Assembly (NCBI RefSeq): GCF_041146395.1
Contig: NC_091009.1
Location: 631,001-695,000, forward strand
DNA length: 64,000 bases
Direction of reading: 5' to 3'
Source: Eulemur rufifrons
Lineage: Eukaryota; Chordata; Mammalia; Primates; Lemuridae
The stretch's first letter is position 1, and each line of letters begins with the position of its first letter. The notes below the pieces were generated by a model, which saw only the letters and a list, made by a program, of their open reading frames with translations, did no database searches and was not told the origin of the DNA. Positions 52,634 through 64,000 of the stretch are shown one piece after another. The translations under genes and the position numbers were made by a program.

Positions 52634-54509
52634 CTAAACTTCATCCTTAACCCTAACCATAATCCTAACCCTAAATCTAATTCTCAGACTTCTTGCTTTC
52701 TTAGAGTTTAGAAAGCCTGCAATCCTCCCATGCCATGCGTGAAAGGAGGCTCTACCACTGTGTCCTGCATGAAACCCACGGGCCCATACCCAGAGTATGA
52801 TAGAGTGGGTTCCCGGGTACAATCCCAGCCCCCTAAACTCCCCCCGCCCGCCTAATGCAGACAGGGCCCGTGCGCTAAGCATAAACAATACCTTGAACAG
52901 ATAACCCTAACCCTGAACATAACACCCAACCCTGTTCCTATTTCTCCCCTTAACACGTAAACCTCACCGTGCCCCTAACTTTAACCTCTTATCCTAACGT
53001 TAATGCATAACCCATTTCCTGAGAAAAACCCCATCCCATAATTCTAACCCTATCTCCTAGTCATCACTGTGACACCTAATCCCTAACCCTAATCCTAAAC
53101 CGCTAACCCTAACCGTAACCCTACCGACAACCCTAACACTGACAGTAACCCTTATTTCTAACCCCAACGCTATGCCTAACAAAAATCCTAACCCTTGACC
53201 CTAAACCTTCACTCTAACCCCTAAGCCTTACCCTAACCCTTAACCTTAATCCTAATCCTAACCATTAAACCTAACCCTAGCTCTTAAAGCTAACCCTAAA
53301 CCTTACCCTCACGACTAGACCTAACCCTGACACTAACCTAACACATAACCCTAACCAGAACCCCTAAAGCTAACCCTGAAACCTATCCCTAACCCTAGCA
53401 GTAAACTTTAACCCTAAACCTAAGCCCAACCCGTAACCCTAATCCTATCCTTTACCCTAAAACTAACCCCTAAACCTAACCCCTATACCTCACCCTAACT
53501 CTAACCCCAATCCTAATTCTAACCATACCCCTTCATAAAACACTAACACCTAACCACTAACCCTAACACTAACCAAAAACCCTAATCACTAATCCCTAAC
53601 CCTAACACTTAAACTTTACCCTAACCGTTAACCCTCACCCTAAATCTTAACACTGACCCTATCCTTAAGCTTTAACTCTAAGCCGAACCCATAACCCTAC
53701 AGTAAGGAAGACCCTTAATGCTAATGGAATCCCTTATCCCTAACCCTAACACTACAGCTAAAAATAACCCTAACCTTTGATCCTTAAACCTAACCCCTAA
53801 CACTTACTTTAACCCCAAACCCTAACCCTAATCCTAAGCATTAAACCTAACCCTATCTCTTAACCCTAACGCTAGCCCTTACCCTAACGCCTAGATCTAA
53901 CCCTAAATCTAACCTACCGCCTAATCCTTAGCTTAAGCCCTAATGCTAACTCTAATCCTGAACCCTAAACCTACCCGTAACCCTTAACACTAACCCTATC
54001 CGTGAACCTTAACCCTGACCCTAACCATTACCCGCACCAAAGCATTGAACCCTGACCCTATCCCTAATCCTTAATGATAATCCTAACACTAAACCCTAAC
54101 CCTAAGCCCAACACTTAACCCTAATCCTATCCCTTAACCCTAACCCTAACCCTAATGCTATCCCCTAAACGTAACCCTAACCGTCACCAGTAAACCTAAC
54201 CCTAACCTCTAACACAAACCATAGCACATAACTCTAACCCTAAAACTAACCCTAACCCTAACCCTAACCCTAAACCTTAACTCTTAAACTTAACCCTAAG
54301 CGTTAACTCTCACGCTAACCTTTAATCCTAACCCTAATCCTAATCTTCAACCCTAAACCTAACACTTAACCCTAACCCTGTACCTAACCCTAACCCCTCA
54401 TCTTAACCGTAACCGTAAACCTCAACCCTAAACCAAAGTGTAACCGTTAAACCTAAGAGTAACCTTTAACCCTAACCCTAATCCCTATCCCTAAGCCCTC
54501 ACCCTAACA
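52634..54509 (-). repeat. A-type unit 24, 1876 bp
   Basis: Front third has CCTTGAACAGATAACC, GTGCCCCTAACTT, ACCCCATCCC and AATCCTAAACCGC, resembling the units at 27016 and 43840. The small island reads AATGGAATCCC near 53725, so BamHI is lost. The second half is of the common type. Confidence 0.9.
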
Positions 54510-56736
54510 CTAAACTTCATCCTTAACCCTAACCATAATCCTAACCCTAAATCTAATTTTCAGACTTCTTGCTTTCTTAGAGTTTAGAAAACCTGCAAAT
54601 CTCCCATGCCATGCTTGAAAGGAAGCTCTACCACTGTGTCCTGCATGAAACCCACGGGCCCATACCCAGAGTATGATAGAGTGGGTTCCCGGGTACAATC
54701 CCAGCCCCCTAAACTCTCCCCGCCCGCCTAACGCAGACAGGGCCCGTGCGCTAAGCATAAACAATACCTTTAACAGATAACCCTAACCCTGAACATAACA
54801 CCCAACCCTGTTCCTATTTCTCCCCTTAACACGTAAACCTCACCGTGCGCCTAACTTTAACCTCTTATCCTAACGTTAATGCATAACCCATTTCCTGAGA
54901 ACAACCCCTATCCCATAATTCTAACCCTATATCCTTGTAATCACTGAGACACCTAATCCCTAACCCTAATTCTAAACTGCTAACCCTAACCGTAACCCTA
55001 CCTACAACCCTAACACTGACAGTAACCCTTACTTCTAACCCCAACGCTACGCCTAACAAAAACCCTAATCCTTGACCCTAACCCTTCACCCTAACCCCTA
55101 AGCCTTACCCTATCCCTTAACCCTAATCCTAATCCTAACCATTAAACCTAACCCTAGCTCTTTTTTTTTTTTTTTTTTTTTGAGACAGAGTCTCACTCTG
55201 TTGCCCGGGCTAGAGTGAGTGCCGTGGCGTCAGCCTAGCTCACAGCAACCTCACACTCCTGGGCTTAAGCGATCCTACTGCCTCAGCCTTCCGAGTAGCT
55301 GGGACTACAGGCATGCGCCACCATGCCTAGCTAATTTTTTGTATATATATATTTTAGTTGTCCATATAATTTCTTTCTATTTTTAGTAGAGACGGGGTCT
55401 CACTCTTGCTCAGGCTGGTCTCGAACTCCTGACCTCGAGCGATCCACCCGCCTCGGCCTCCCAGAGTACTAGGATTACAGGCGTGAGCCACCGCGCCCGG
55501 CCCCAGGCTCTTAAAACTAACCCTAAACCTTACCCTCACGACTAGACCTAACCCTGACACTAACCTAACACCTAACCCTAACCAGAACCCCTAAAGCTAA
55601 CCCTGAACCCTATCCCTAACCCTAGCAGTAAACTTTAACCCTAAACCTAAGCCCAACCCGTAACCCTAATCCTATCCTTTTACCCTAAAACTAACCCCTA
55701 AACCTAACCCCTATACCTCACCCTAACTCTAACCCCAATCCTAATTCTAACCATACCCCTTCATAAAACACTAACTCCTAACCGCTAACCCTAACACTAA
55801 CCAAAAACCCTAATCACAAATCCCTAACCCTAACGCTTAACCTTTTCCCTAACCGTTAACCCTCACCCTAAATCTTAATACTGACCCTAACCTTAACCTT
55901 TAACTCTAAGCCTAACCCTTAACCCTACAGTAAGGAAGACCCTTAATGCTAATGGGATCCCTTATCCCTAACCCTAACACTACAGCTACAAATAACCCTA
56001 ACCTTTGATCCTTAAACCTAACCCCGAACACTTACTTTAACACCAAACCCTAACCCTAATCCTAAGCATTAAACCTAACCCTATCTCTTAACCCTAACGC
56101 TAGCCCTTACCCTAACGCGTAGATCTAACCCTAAATCTAACCTACCGCCTAATCCTAACCTTAAGCCCTAATGCTAACTCTAACCCTGAACCCTAAACCT
56201 ACCTGTAACCCTTAACACTAACCCTATCCGTGAACCTTAACCCTGACCCTAACCATTAACCGCACCCAAGCATTTAACCCTGACCCTACCCCTAATCCTT
56301 AATGATAACCCTAACACTAAACCCTAACCCTAAGCTCAACACTTAACCCTAATCCTGTCCCTTAACCCTAACCATAACCCTAATGCTAACCCCTATACGT
56401 AATCCTAACCGTCACCAGTAAACCTAACCCTAACCTCTAACACAAACCATAGCACATAACTCTAACCCTAAAACTAACCCTAACCCTAAACCTAACCCTA
56501 AACCCTAACTCTTAACCTTAACACTAAGCGTTAACTCTCACGCTAACCTTTAATCCTAACCCTAATCCTAATCTTCAACCCTAAACCTAACACTTAACCC
56601 TAACCCTGTACCTAACCTAACACCTCATCTTAACCCTAACCGTAAACCTCAACCCGAAACCAAAGTGTAACCGTTAAACCTAAGAGTAACCTTTAACCCT
56701 AACCCTAAGCCCTAACTCTAAGCCCTCACCCTAACA
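54510..56736 (-). repeat. A-type unit 25, 2227 bp including an Alu
   Basis: Complete unit interrupted at the CCCTAGCTCTTAAAGC site by an Alu of about 342 bp; without it the unit is close to 1.87 kb. Core changes are GAAAACCTGCAAATCTCCC and TGCTTGAAAGGAAGC. No other unit has an Alu at this position, so the insertion has not been spread by array turnover. Confidence 0.92.
55161..55502 (-). mobile_element. Full-length strepsirrhine-type Alu SINE, antisense
   Basis: A dimeric 7SL-derived SINE with poly(T) at 55161-55181 and its 5' end as CGCGCCCGGCC at 55492-55502. Its linker has GTATATATATATTTTAGTTG followed by CCATATAATTTCTTTC. It keeps more CpGs than the Alu at 5761 (GTGGCGTCAG, GTCTCGAACTCC), suggesting a younger insertion. 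Pol III A-box complement GGCGTGAGCCA is at 55480-55490 and B-box complement GGTCTCGAACTC at 55417-55428. Target duplication is imperfect: CCCTAGCTCTT on the left against CCCAGGCTCTT on the right. The empty site in other units reads GCTCTTAAAGC, so the nick was at CTCTT^AA. The minus-strand reading frame over 55354-55560 is translated Alu, not a gene. Confidence 0.95.
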
Positions 56737-58327
56737 CTAAACTTCATCCTTAACCCTAACCATAATCCTAACCCTAAATCTAATTCTCAGACTTCTTGCT
56801 TTCTTAGAGTTTAGAAAGCCTGCAATCCTCCCATGCCATGTGTGAAAGGAGGCTCTACCACTGTGTCCTGCATGAAACCCACGGGCCCATACCCAGAGTA
56901 TCATAGAGTGGGTTCCTGGGTACAATCCCAGCCCCCGAAACTCCCCCCGCCCGCCTAATGCAGACAGGGCCCGTGCGCTAAGCATAAACAATACCTTGAA
57001 CAGATAACCCTAACCCTGAACATAACACCCAACCCTGTTCCTATTTCTCACCTTAACACGTAAACCTCACCGTGCCCTAACATTAAACTCTTATCCTAAG
57101 GTTAATGGATAACCCATTTCCTGAGAACAACCCCTATCCCATAATTCTAACCCTATCTCCTAGTCATCACTGTGACACCTAATCCCTAACCCTAATTCTA
57201 AACCGCTAACCCTAACCGTAACCCTACCGACAACCCTAACACTGACAGTAAACCTTACTTCTAACCGCAACGCTATGCCTAACAAAAACCCTAACCCTTC
57301 ACCCTAACCCCTAAGCCTTACGCTAACCCTTAATCCTAATCCTAAACATTAAACCTAACCCTAGCTCTTAAAGCTAACCCTAAACCTTACCCTCACGACT
57401 AGACCTAACCCTGACACTAACCTAACACCTAACCCTAACCAGAACCCCTAAAGCTAACCCTGAACCCTATCCCTAACCCTAGCAGTAAACTTTAACCCTA
57501 AACCTAAGTCCAACCCGTAACCCTAATCCTATCCTTTTACCCTAAAACTAACCCCTAAACCTAACCCCTATACCTCACCCTAACTCTAACCCCAATCCTA
57601 ATTCTAACCATACCCCTTCATAAAACACTAACTCCTAACCTCTAACCCTAACACTAACCAAAAACCCTAATCACTAATCCCTAACCCTAACGCTTAACCT
57701 TTACCCTAACCGTTAACCCTCACCCTAAATCTTAACACTGACCCTAACCTTAACCTTCAACTCTAAGCCTTACGCTTAACCGTACAGTAAGGAAGACCCT
57801 TAATGCTAATGGGATCCCTTATCCCTAACCCTAACACTACAGCTAAAAATAACCCTAACCTTTGATCCTTAAACCTAACCCCTAACACTTACTTTAACCC
57901 CAAACCCTAACCCTAATCCTAAGCATTAAACCTAACCCTATCTCTTAACCCTAACACTAGCCCTTACTCTAACGCCTAGATCTAACCCGAATTCTAACCT
58001 ACCGCCTTATCCTAACCTTAAGCCCTAATGCTAACTCTAACCCTGAACCCTAAACCTACCCGTAACCCTTAACACTAACCCTATCCGTGAACCTTAACCC
58101 TGACCCTAACCATTACCCGCACCCAAGCATTTAACCCTGACCCTAACCCTAATCCTTAATGATAACCCTAACCATAAACCCTAACCCTAAGCCCAACACT
58201 TAACCCTAATCCTATCCCTTAACACTAACCCTAATGCTAACCCCGAAACGTAACCCTAACCGTGACCAGTAAACCTAACCTTAACCTCTAACACAAACCA
58301 TAGCACATAACTCTAACCCTAAAACTA

Positions 58328-58360
<33 letters not shown>

Positions 58361-58588
58361 TCTTAACCTTAACACTAAGCGTTAACTCTCACGCTAACCT
58401 TTAGTCCTAACCCTAATCTTAATCTTCAACCCTAAACCTAACACTTAACCTTAACCCTGTACCTAACCCTAACCCCTCATCGTAACCCTAACAGTAAACC
58501 TCAACCTTAAAACAAAGTGTAACCTTTAAAACTAAGAGTAACATTTAACCCTAACCCTAAGCCCTAACCCTAAGCCCTCAACCTAACA
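56737..58588 (-). repeat. A-type unit 26, 1852 bp
   Basis: Core changes CATGTGTGAAAGG, GTATCATAGAG and CCCCCGAAACTCC. After the core it has GTGCCCTAACATTAAACTC and AAGGTTAATGGAT, a locally divergent stretch near 57072-57110. Lacks one CCCTTGACCCTAA step. BamHI present near 57811. Confidence 0.9.
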
Positions 58589-60458
58589 CTAAACTTCATC
58601 CTTAACCCTAACCATAATCCTAACCCTAAATCTAATTCTCAGACTTCTTGCTTTCTTAGAGTTTAGAAAGCCTGCAATCCTCCCATGCCATGCGTGAAAG
58701 GAGGCTCTACCTCTGTGTCCTGCATGAAACCCACGGGCCCATACCCAGAGTATGATAGAGTGGTTTCCCGGGTACAATCCCAGCTCCCTAACCTCCCCCC
58801 GCCCGCCTAATGCAGACAGGGTCCGTGCGCTAAGCATAAACAATACCTTTAACAGATAACACTAACCCTGAACATAACACCCAACCCTGTTCCTATTTCT
58901 CCCCTTAACACGTAAACCTCACCGTGCACCTAACTTTAACCTCTTATCCTAACGTTAATGCATAACCCGTTTCCTGAGAACAACCCCTATCCGATAATTC
59001 TCACCCTATCTCCTAGTGATCACTGGAACACCTAATCCCTAACCCTAATTCTAAACCGCTAACCTAACCGTAACCCTACCTACAACCCTAACACTGACAG
59101 TAACCCTTACTTCTAACCCCAACGCTATGTCTATAAAAAACATTAACCCTTCACCCTAACCCCTAAGCCTTACCCTAACCCTTAACCCTAATCCTAATCC
59201 TAACCATTAAACCCAACCCTAGCTCTTAAAGCTGACCCTAAACCTTACCCTCACGACTAGACCTAACCCTGACACTAACCTAACACCTAACCCTAACCAG
59301 AACCCCTAAAGCTAACCCTGAACCCTATTCCTAACCCTAGCAGTAAACTTTAACCCTAAACCTAAGCCCAACCCGTAACCCTAATCCTATCCTTTTACCC
59401 TAAAACTAACCCCTAAACCTAACCCCTATACCTCACCCTAACTCTAACCCCAATCCTAATTCTAACCATACCCCTTCATAAAACACTAACTCCTAACCAA
59501 TAACCCTAACACTAACCAAAAACCTTAATCACTAATTCCTAACCCTAACGCTTAACCTTTACCCTAACCGTTAACCCTCACCCTAAATCTTAACACTGAC
59601 CCTAACCTTAACCTTTAACTCTAAGCCTAACCCTTAACCCTACAGTAAGGAAGACCCTTAATGCTAATGGGATCCCTTATCCCTAACCCTAACACTACAG
59701 CTAAAAATAACCCTAACCTTTGATCCTTAAACCTAACCCCTAACACTTACTTTAACCCCAAACCCTAACCCTAATCCTAAGCATTAAACCTAACCCTATC
59801 TCTTAACCCTAATGCTATCCCTTACCCTAACACCTAGATCTAACCCTAAATCTAACCTACTGCCTAATCCTAACCTTAAGCCCTAATGCTAACTCTAACC
59901 CTGAACCCTAAACCTACCCGTAACCCTTAACACTAACCCTATCCGTGAACCTTAACCCTGACCCTAACCATTACCCGAACCCAAGCATTTAACCCTGACC
60001 CTACCCCTAATCCTTAATGATAACCCTAACACTAAACCCTAACCCTAAGCCCAACACTTAACCCTAATCCTATCCCTTAACCCTAACCCTAACCCTAACC
60101 CTAATGCTAACCCCTAAACGTAACCCTAACCGTGACCAGTAAACCTAACCCTAAACTCTAACACAAACCATAGCACATAACTCTAACCCTAAAACTAACC
60201 CTAACCCTAAACCTAACACTAAACCCTAACTCTTAACCTTAACCCTAAGCGTTAACTCTCACGCTAACCTTTAATCCTAACCCTAATCCTAATCTTCAAC
60301 CCTAAACCTAACACTTAACCCTAACCCTGTACCAAACCTTAACCCCTCATCTTAACCCTAACCGTAAACCTCAACCCTAAACCAAAGTGTAACCGTTAAA
60401 CCTAAGATTAACCTTTAACCCTAACCCTAATCCCTAACCCTAAGCCCTCACCTTAACA
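58589..60458 (-). repeat. A-type unit 27, 1870 bp
   Basis: Core changes are CTACCTCTGTGTCC, GAGTGGTTTCCC, CAGCTCCCTAACC and GGGTCCGTG. The incidental frame remains open despite several amino-acid changes, consistent with no protein constraint. Private CTATAAAAAACATTAACCC near 59132. Confidence 0.9.
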
Positions 60459-62341
60459 CTAAACATCATCCTTAACCCTAACCATAATCCTAACCATAAA
60501 TCTAATTCTCAGACTTCTTGCTTTCTTAGAGTTTAGAAAGCCTGCAATCCTCCCATGCCATGCGTGAAAGGAGGCTCTACCACTGTGTCCTGCATGAAAC
60601 CCACGGGCCCATACCCAGAGTATGATAGAGTGGGTTCCCGGGTAAAATCCCAGCCCCCTAAACTCCCCCCGCTCGCCTAATGCAGACAGAGCCCGTGCGC
60701 TAACCATAAACAATACCTTTAACAGATAACCGTAACCCTGAACATAACACCCAACACTGTTCCTATTTCTCCCCTTAACACGTAAACCTCACCGTGCGCC
60801 TAACTTTAACCTCTTATCCTAACGTTAATGCATAACCCATTTCCTGAGAACAACCCCTATCCCATAATTCTAACCCTATCTCCTAGTCATCACTGTGACA
60901 CCTAATTCCTAACCCTAATTCTTAACCGCTAACCCTAACCGTAACCCTACCTACAACCCTAACACTGACAGTAAACCTTATTTCTAACCCGAACGCTATG
61001 CCTAACAAAAACCCTAACCCTTGACCCTAACCCTTCACCCTAACCCCTAAGCCTTAGCCTAACCCTTAACCCTAATCCTAATCCTAACCTTTAAACCTAA
61101 CCCTAGCTCTTAAAGCTAACCCTAAACCTTACCCTCACGACTAGACCTAACCCTGACACTAACCTAACACCTAACCCTAACCAGAACCCCTAAAGCTAAC
61201 CCTGAACCCTATCCCTAACCCTAGCAGTAAACTTTAACCCTAAACCTAAGCCCAACCCGTAACCCTAATCCTATCCTTTTACCCTAAAACTAACCCCTAA
61301 ACCTAGTCCCTATACCTCACCCTAAGTCTAACCCCAATCCTAATTCTAACCATACCCCTTCATAAAACACTAACTCCTAACCGCTAACCCTAACACTAAC
61401 CAAAAACCCTAATCACTAATCCCTAACCCTAACGCTTAACCTTTACCCTATCCGTTAACCCTCACCCTAAATCTTAACACTGACCCTAACCTTCTCCTTT
61501 AACTCTAAGCCTAACCCTTAACCCTACAGTAAGGAAGACCCTTAAGGCTAATGGGATCCCTTATCCCTAACCCTAACACTACAGCTAAAAATAACCCTAA
61601 CCTTTGATCCTTAAACCTAACCCCTAACACTTACTTTAACCCCAAACCCTAACCCTAATCCTAAGCATTAAACCTAACCCTATCTCTTAACCCTAACGCT
61701 AGCCCTTACCCTAAGGCCTAGATCTAACCCTAAATCTAACCTACCGCCTAATCCTAACCTTAAGCCCTAATGCTAACTCTAACCCTGAACCCTAAACCTA
61801 CCCGTAACCCTTAACACAAACCCTATCCGTGAACCTTAACCCTGACCCTAACCATTACCCGCACAGAAGCATTTAACCCTGAACCTACCCCTAATCCTTA
61901 ATGATAACCCTAACACTAAACCTAACCCTAAGCCCAACACTTAACCCTATTCCTATCCCTTAACCATAACCCTAATGCTAACCCCTAAACGTAACCCTAA
62001 CCGTGACCAGTAAACCTAACCCTAAGCTCTAACACAAACCATAGCACATAACTCTAACCCCAAAACTAACCCTAACTCTAACCCTAAACCCTAAATCTTA
62101 ACCTATACCCTAAGCATTAACTCTCAGGCTAACCTTTAATCCTAACCCTAATCCTAATCTTCAACCCTAAACCTAACACTTAACCCTAAACCTGTACCTA
62201 ACCCTAAAACTATACCAAACCCTAACCCCTCATCTTAACCAAAAACGGAAACCTCAAACCGAAACCAAAGTGTAACCGTTAAACCTAAGAGTAACCTTTA
62301 ACCCTAACCCTAATCCCTAACCCTAAGCCCTCACCCTAACA
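60459..62341 (-). repeat. A-type unit 28, 1883 bp
   Basis: Landmark CTAAACATCATCC; core changes GGTAAAATCCC, CCGCTCGCC and GCTAACCATAAAC. Near 62190-62220 the tail has an extra CTAACCCTAAAACTATACC step inserted between CTGTAC and CAAACCC, a small local expansion of telomere-like filler. Confidence 0.9.
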
Positions 62342-64000
62342 CTAAACTTCATCCTTAACCCTAACCATAATCCTAACCCTAAATCTAATTCTCAGACTTC
62401 TTGCTTTCTTAGAGTTTAGAAAGCCTGCAATCCTCCCATGCCATGCGTGAAAGGAGACTCTACCACTGTGTCCTGCATGAAACCCATGGGCCCATACCCA
62501 GAGTATGATAGAGTGGGTTCCCGGGTACAATCCCAGCTCCCTAAACTCCCCCCGCCCGCCTAATGAAGAGAGGGCCCGTGCGCTAAGCATAAACAATACC
62601 TTTAACAGATAACCCTAACCCTGAACATAACACCCAACCCTGTTCCTATTTCTCCCCTTAACACGTAAACCTCACTGTGCGCCTAAATTTAACCTCTTAT
62701 CCTAACGTAAATGCATAACCCATTTCCTGAGAACAACCCCTATCCCACAATTCTAACCCTATCTCCTAGTCATCACTGTGACACCTAATCCCTAACCCTA
62801 ATTCTAAACCGCTAACTCTAACTGTAACCCAACCTACAACATTAACACTGACAGTAAACCTTACTTCTAACCCCAAAGCTATGCCTAACAAAAACCCTAA
62901 CCCTTGACCCTAACCCTTCACCATTACCCCTAAGCCTTACCCTAACCCTTAACCCTAATCCTAATCCTAACCATTAAACCTAACCCTAGCTCTTAAAGCT
63001 AACCCTAAACCTTACCCTCACGACTGGACCTAACCCTGACACTAACCTAACACCTAACCCTAACCAGAACCCCTAAAGCTAACCCTGAACCCTATCCCTA
63101 ACTCTAGCAGTAAACTTTAACCCTAAACCTAAGCCCAACCCGTAACCCTAATCCTATCCTTTTACCCTAAAACTAACCCCTAAATCTAACCCCTAAACCT
63201 AACCCCTATACCTCACCCTAACTCTAACCCCAATCCTAATTATAACCATACCCCTTCAGAAAACACTAACTCCTAACCGCTAACCCTAACACTAACCAAA
63301 AACCCTAATCACTAATCCCTAACCCTAACGCTTAACCTTTACCCTAACCGTTAACCCTCACCCTAAATCTTAACACTTACCCTAACCTTCACCTTTAACT
63401 CTAAGCCTAACCCTTAACCGTACAGTAAGGAAGACCCTTAATGCTAATGGGATCCCTTATCCCTAACCCTAACACTACAGCTAAAAATAACCCTAACCTT
63501 GGATCCTTAAACCTAACCCCTAACACTTACCTTAACCCCAAACCCTAACCCTAATCCTAAGCATTAAACCTAACCCTATCACTTAACCCTAACGCTAGCC
63601 CTTACCCTAACTCCTAGATCTAACCCTAAATCTAACCTACCGCCTAATCCTAAACTTAAGCCCTAATGCTAACTCTAACCCTGAACCCTACATCTATCCG
63701 TAACCCTTAACACTAACACTATCCGTGAACCTTAACCCTGACCCTAACCATTACCCGCACCCAAGCATTTAACCCTGACCCTACCCCTAATCATTAATGA
63801 TAACCCTAACACTAAACCCTAATCCTAAGCCCAACAATTAACCCTAATCCTATCCCTTAACCCTAACCCTAACCCTAATGCTAACCCCTAAACGTAACCC
63901 TAACTGTCACCAATAAACCTAACCCTAACCTCTAACACAAACCATAGCACATAACTCTAACCCTGAAACGAACCCTAACCCTAACCCTAACCCTAAACCC
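62342..64000 (-). repeat. A-type unit 29, cut by the window end
   Basis: The visible 1659 bp follow the A unit up to the perfect telomere-repeat patch at about 63971-64000. Core changes are AAAGGAGACTC, CCCATGGGCCC and ATGAAGAGAGGGCCC. Carries CCTTCACCTTT (63385) and AACCTTGGATCC (63496), matching the unit at 45697. One extra CCTAAATCTAACC step lies near 63180. Confidence 0.9.

Larger units (their letters stand above)
2581..64000 (-). repeat. Composite array of about 1.87-kb units built from degenerate telomere repeat (TTAGGG on - strand)
   Basis: The + strand is dominated by CCCTAA and one-step variants (CCCTAAA, CCTTAA, CACTAA, CCGTAA, CCCCTAA), so G is rare on + outside the islands. Landmark CTAAACTTCATCC marks unit starts at 10163, 12027, 13896, 15775, 17657 and so on to 62342, with spacings of 1848-1886 bp except where an insertion or deletion is visible. 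The degenerate positions are conserved between units. This is therefore amplification of one degenerate telomeric segment together with its islands, not independent decay of a long telomere. I found no gene. The array runs off the window's right edge. Confidence 0.95.

Noticed and set aside
55354..55560. A 68-codon minus-strand frame containing [13 protein letters not shown]
   Set aside because: The well-known translation of Alu sequence; it lies inside and just beyond the Alu at 55161-55502.
2581..64000. CRISPR-like array
   Set aside because: Repeats are 1.87 kb with conserved, non-unique intervening DNA and vertebrate SINEs. Neither the short repeat/unique spacer structure nor cas genes are present.
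2581..64000. Functional chromosome-end telomere
   Set aside because: Perfect TTAGGG runs never exceed a handful of repeats, and the rest is degenerate and organised in long units. It is telomere-derived satellite, not an active terminal array.

Overview
The window is non-genic, satellite-like DNA from a primate genome, most likely a strepsirrhine (lemur-type) primate. The taxonomic clue is the two full-length Alu SINEs at 5761-6101 and 55161-55502. Both carry the linker segment rich in TATATATA and the CCATATAATTTCTTTC stretch that I associate with lemur Alus. I see no protein-coding gene, rRNA or tRNA. The many small minus-strand reading frames (84 codons, recurring about every 1.87 kb) are translations of one repeated DNA island and are not supported as genes.

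Layout. (1) 1-2580: an ordinary-composition tandem satellite with a monomer of about 545-555 bp. There are four whole copies (1, 546, 1101, 1649) and a fifth cut at 2580; copies 2 and 5 share private variants about 1.65 kb apart, suggesting a three-monomer higher-order unit. (2) A sharp junction at 2580/2581. (3) 2581-64000: a composite array made mostly of degenerate vertebrate telomere repeat (CCCTAA on the + strand, TTAGGG on the - strand). It is not a plain telomere. It is cut into units of about 1.87 kb, each with a roughly 200-bp non-telomeric, G-containing core island, a second small island of about 35 bp usually holding a BamHI site, and telomere-like filler whose degenerate pattern is itself conserved from unit to unit.

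The left edge of the array (2581-10162) is the most heterogeneous part. A-type units alternate with a divergent B type that carries an extra island, C, and lacks about 550 bp of the A unit. From 10163 to the window end only A-type units occur. Shared rare variants recur every 8-9 units (about 15-17 kb), so the array appears to have a second, larger level of organisation. Rearrangements are visible directly: a unit short by 558 bp (49462-50774), a hybrid tail with 246 bp repeated (9597-10090), an 8-bp core duplication (32726-32741), and two Alu insertions each present in only one unit.

Interpretation (inference): this is subtelomeric or interstitial heterochromatin built from old telomeric sequence and kept similar by unequal exchange and conversion, with older divergent units at its edge. 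The CCCTAA-on-plus orientation would fit a chromosome end lying to the left of base 1, but no pure telomere is in the window, so an interstitial location is equally possible. Any function would be at the DNA, chromatin or non-coding RNA level (telomere-protein binding, G-quadruplexes, TERRA-like transcripts), and none is demonstrated here.
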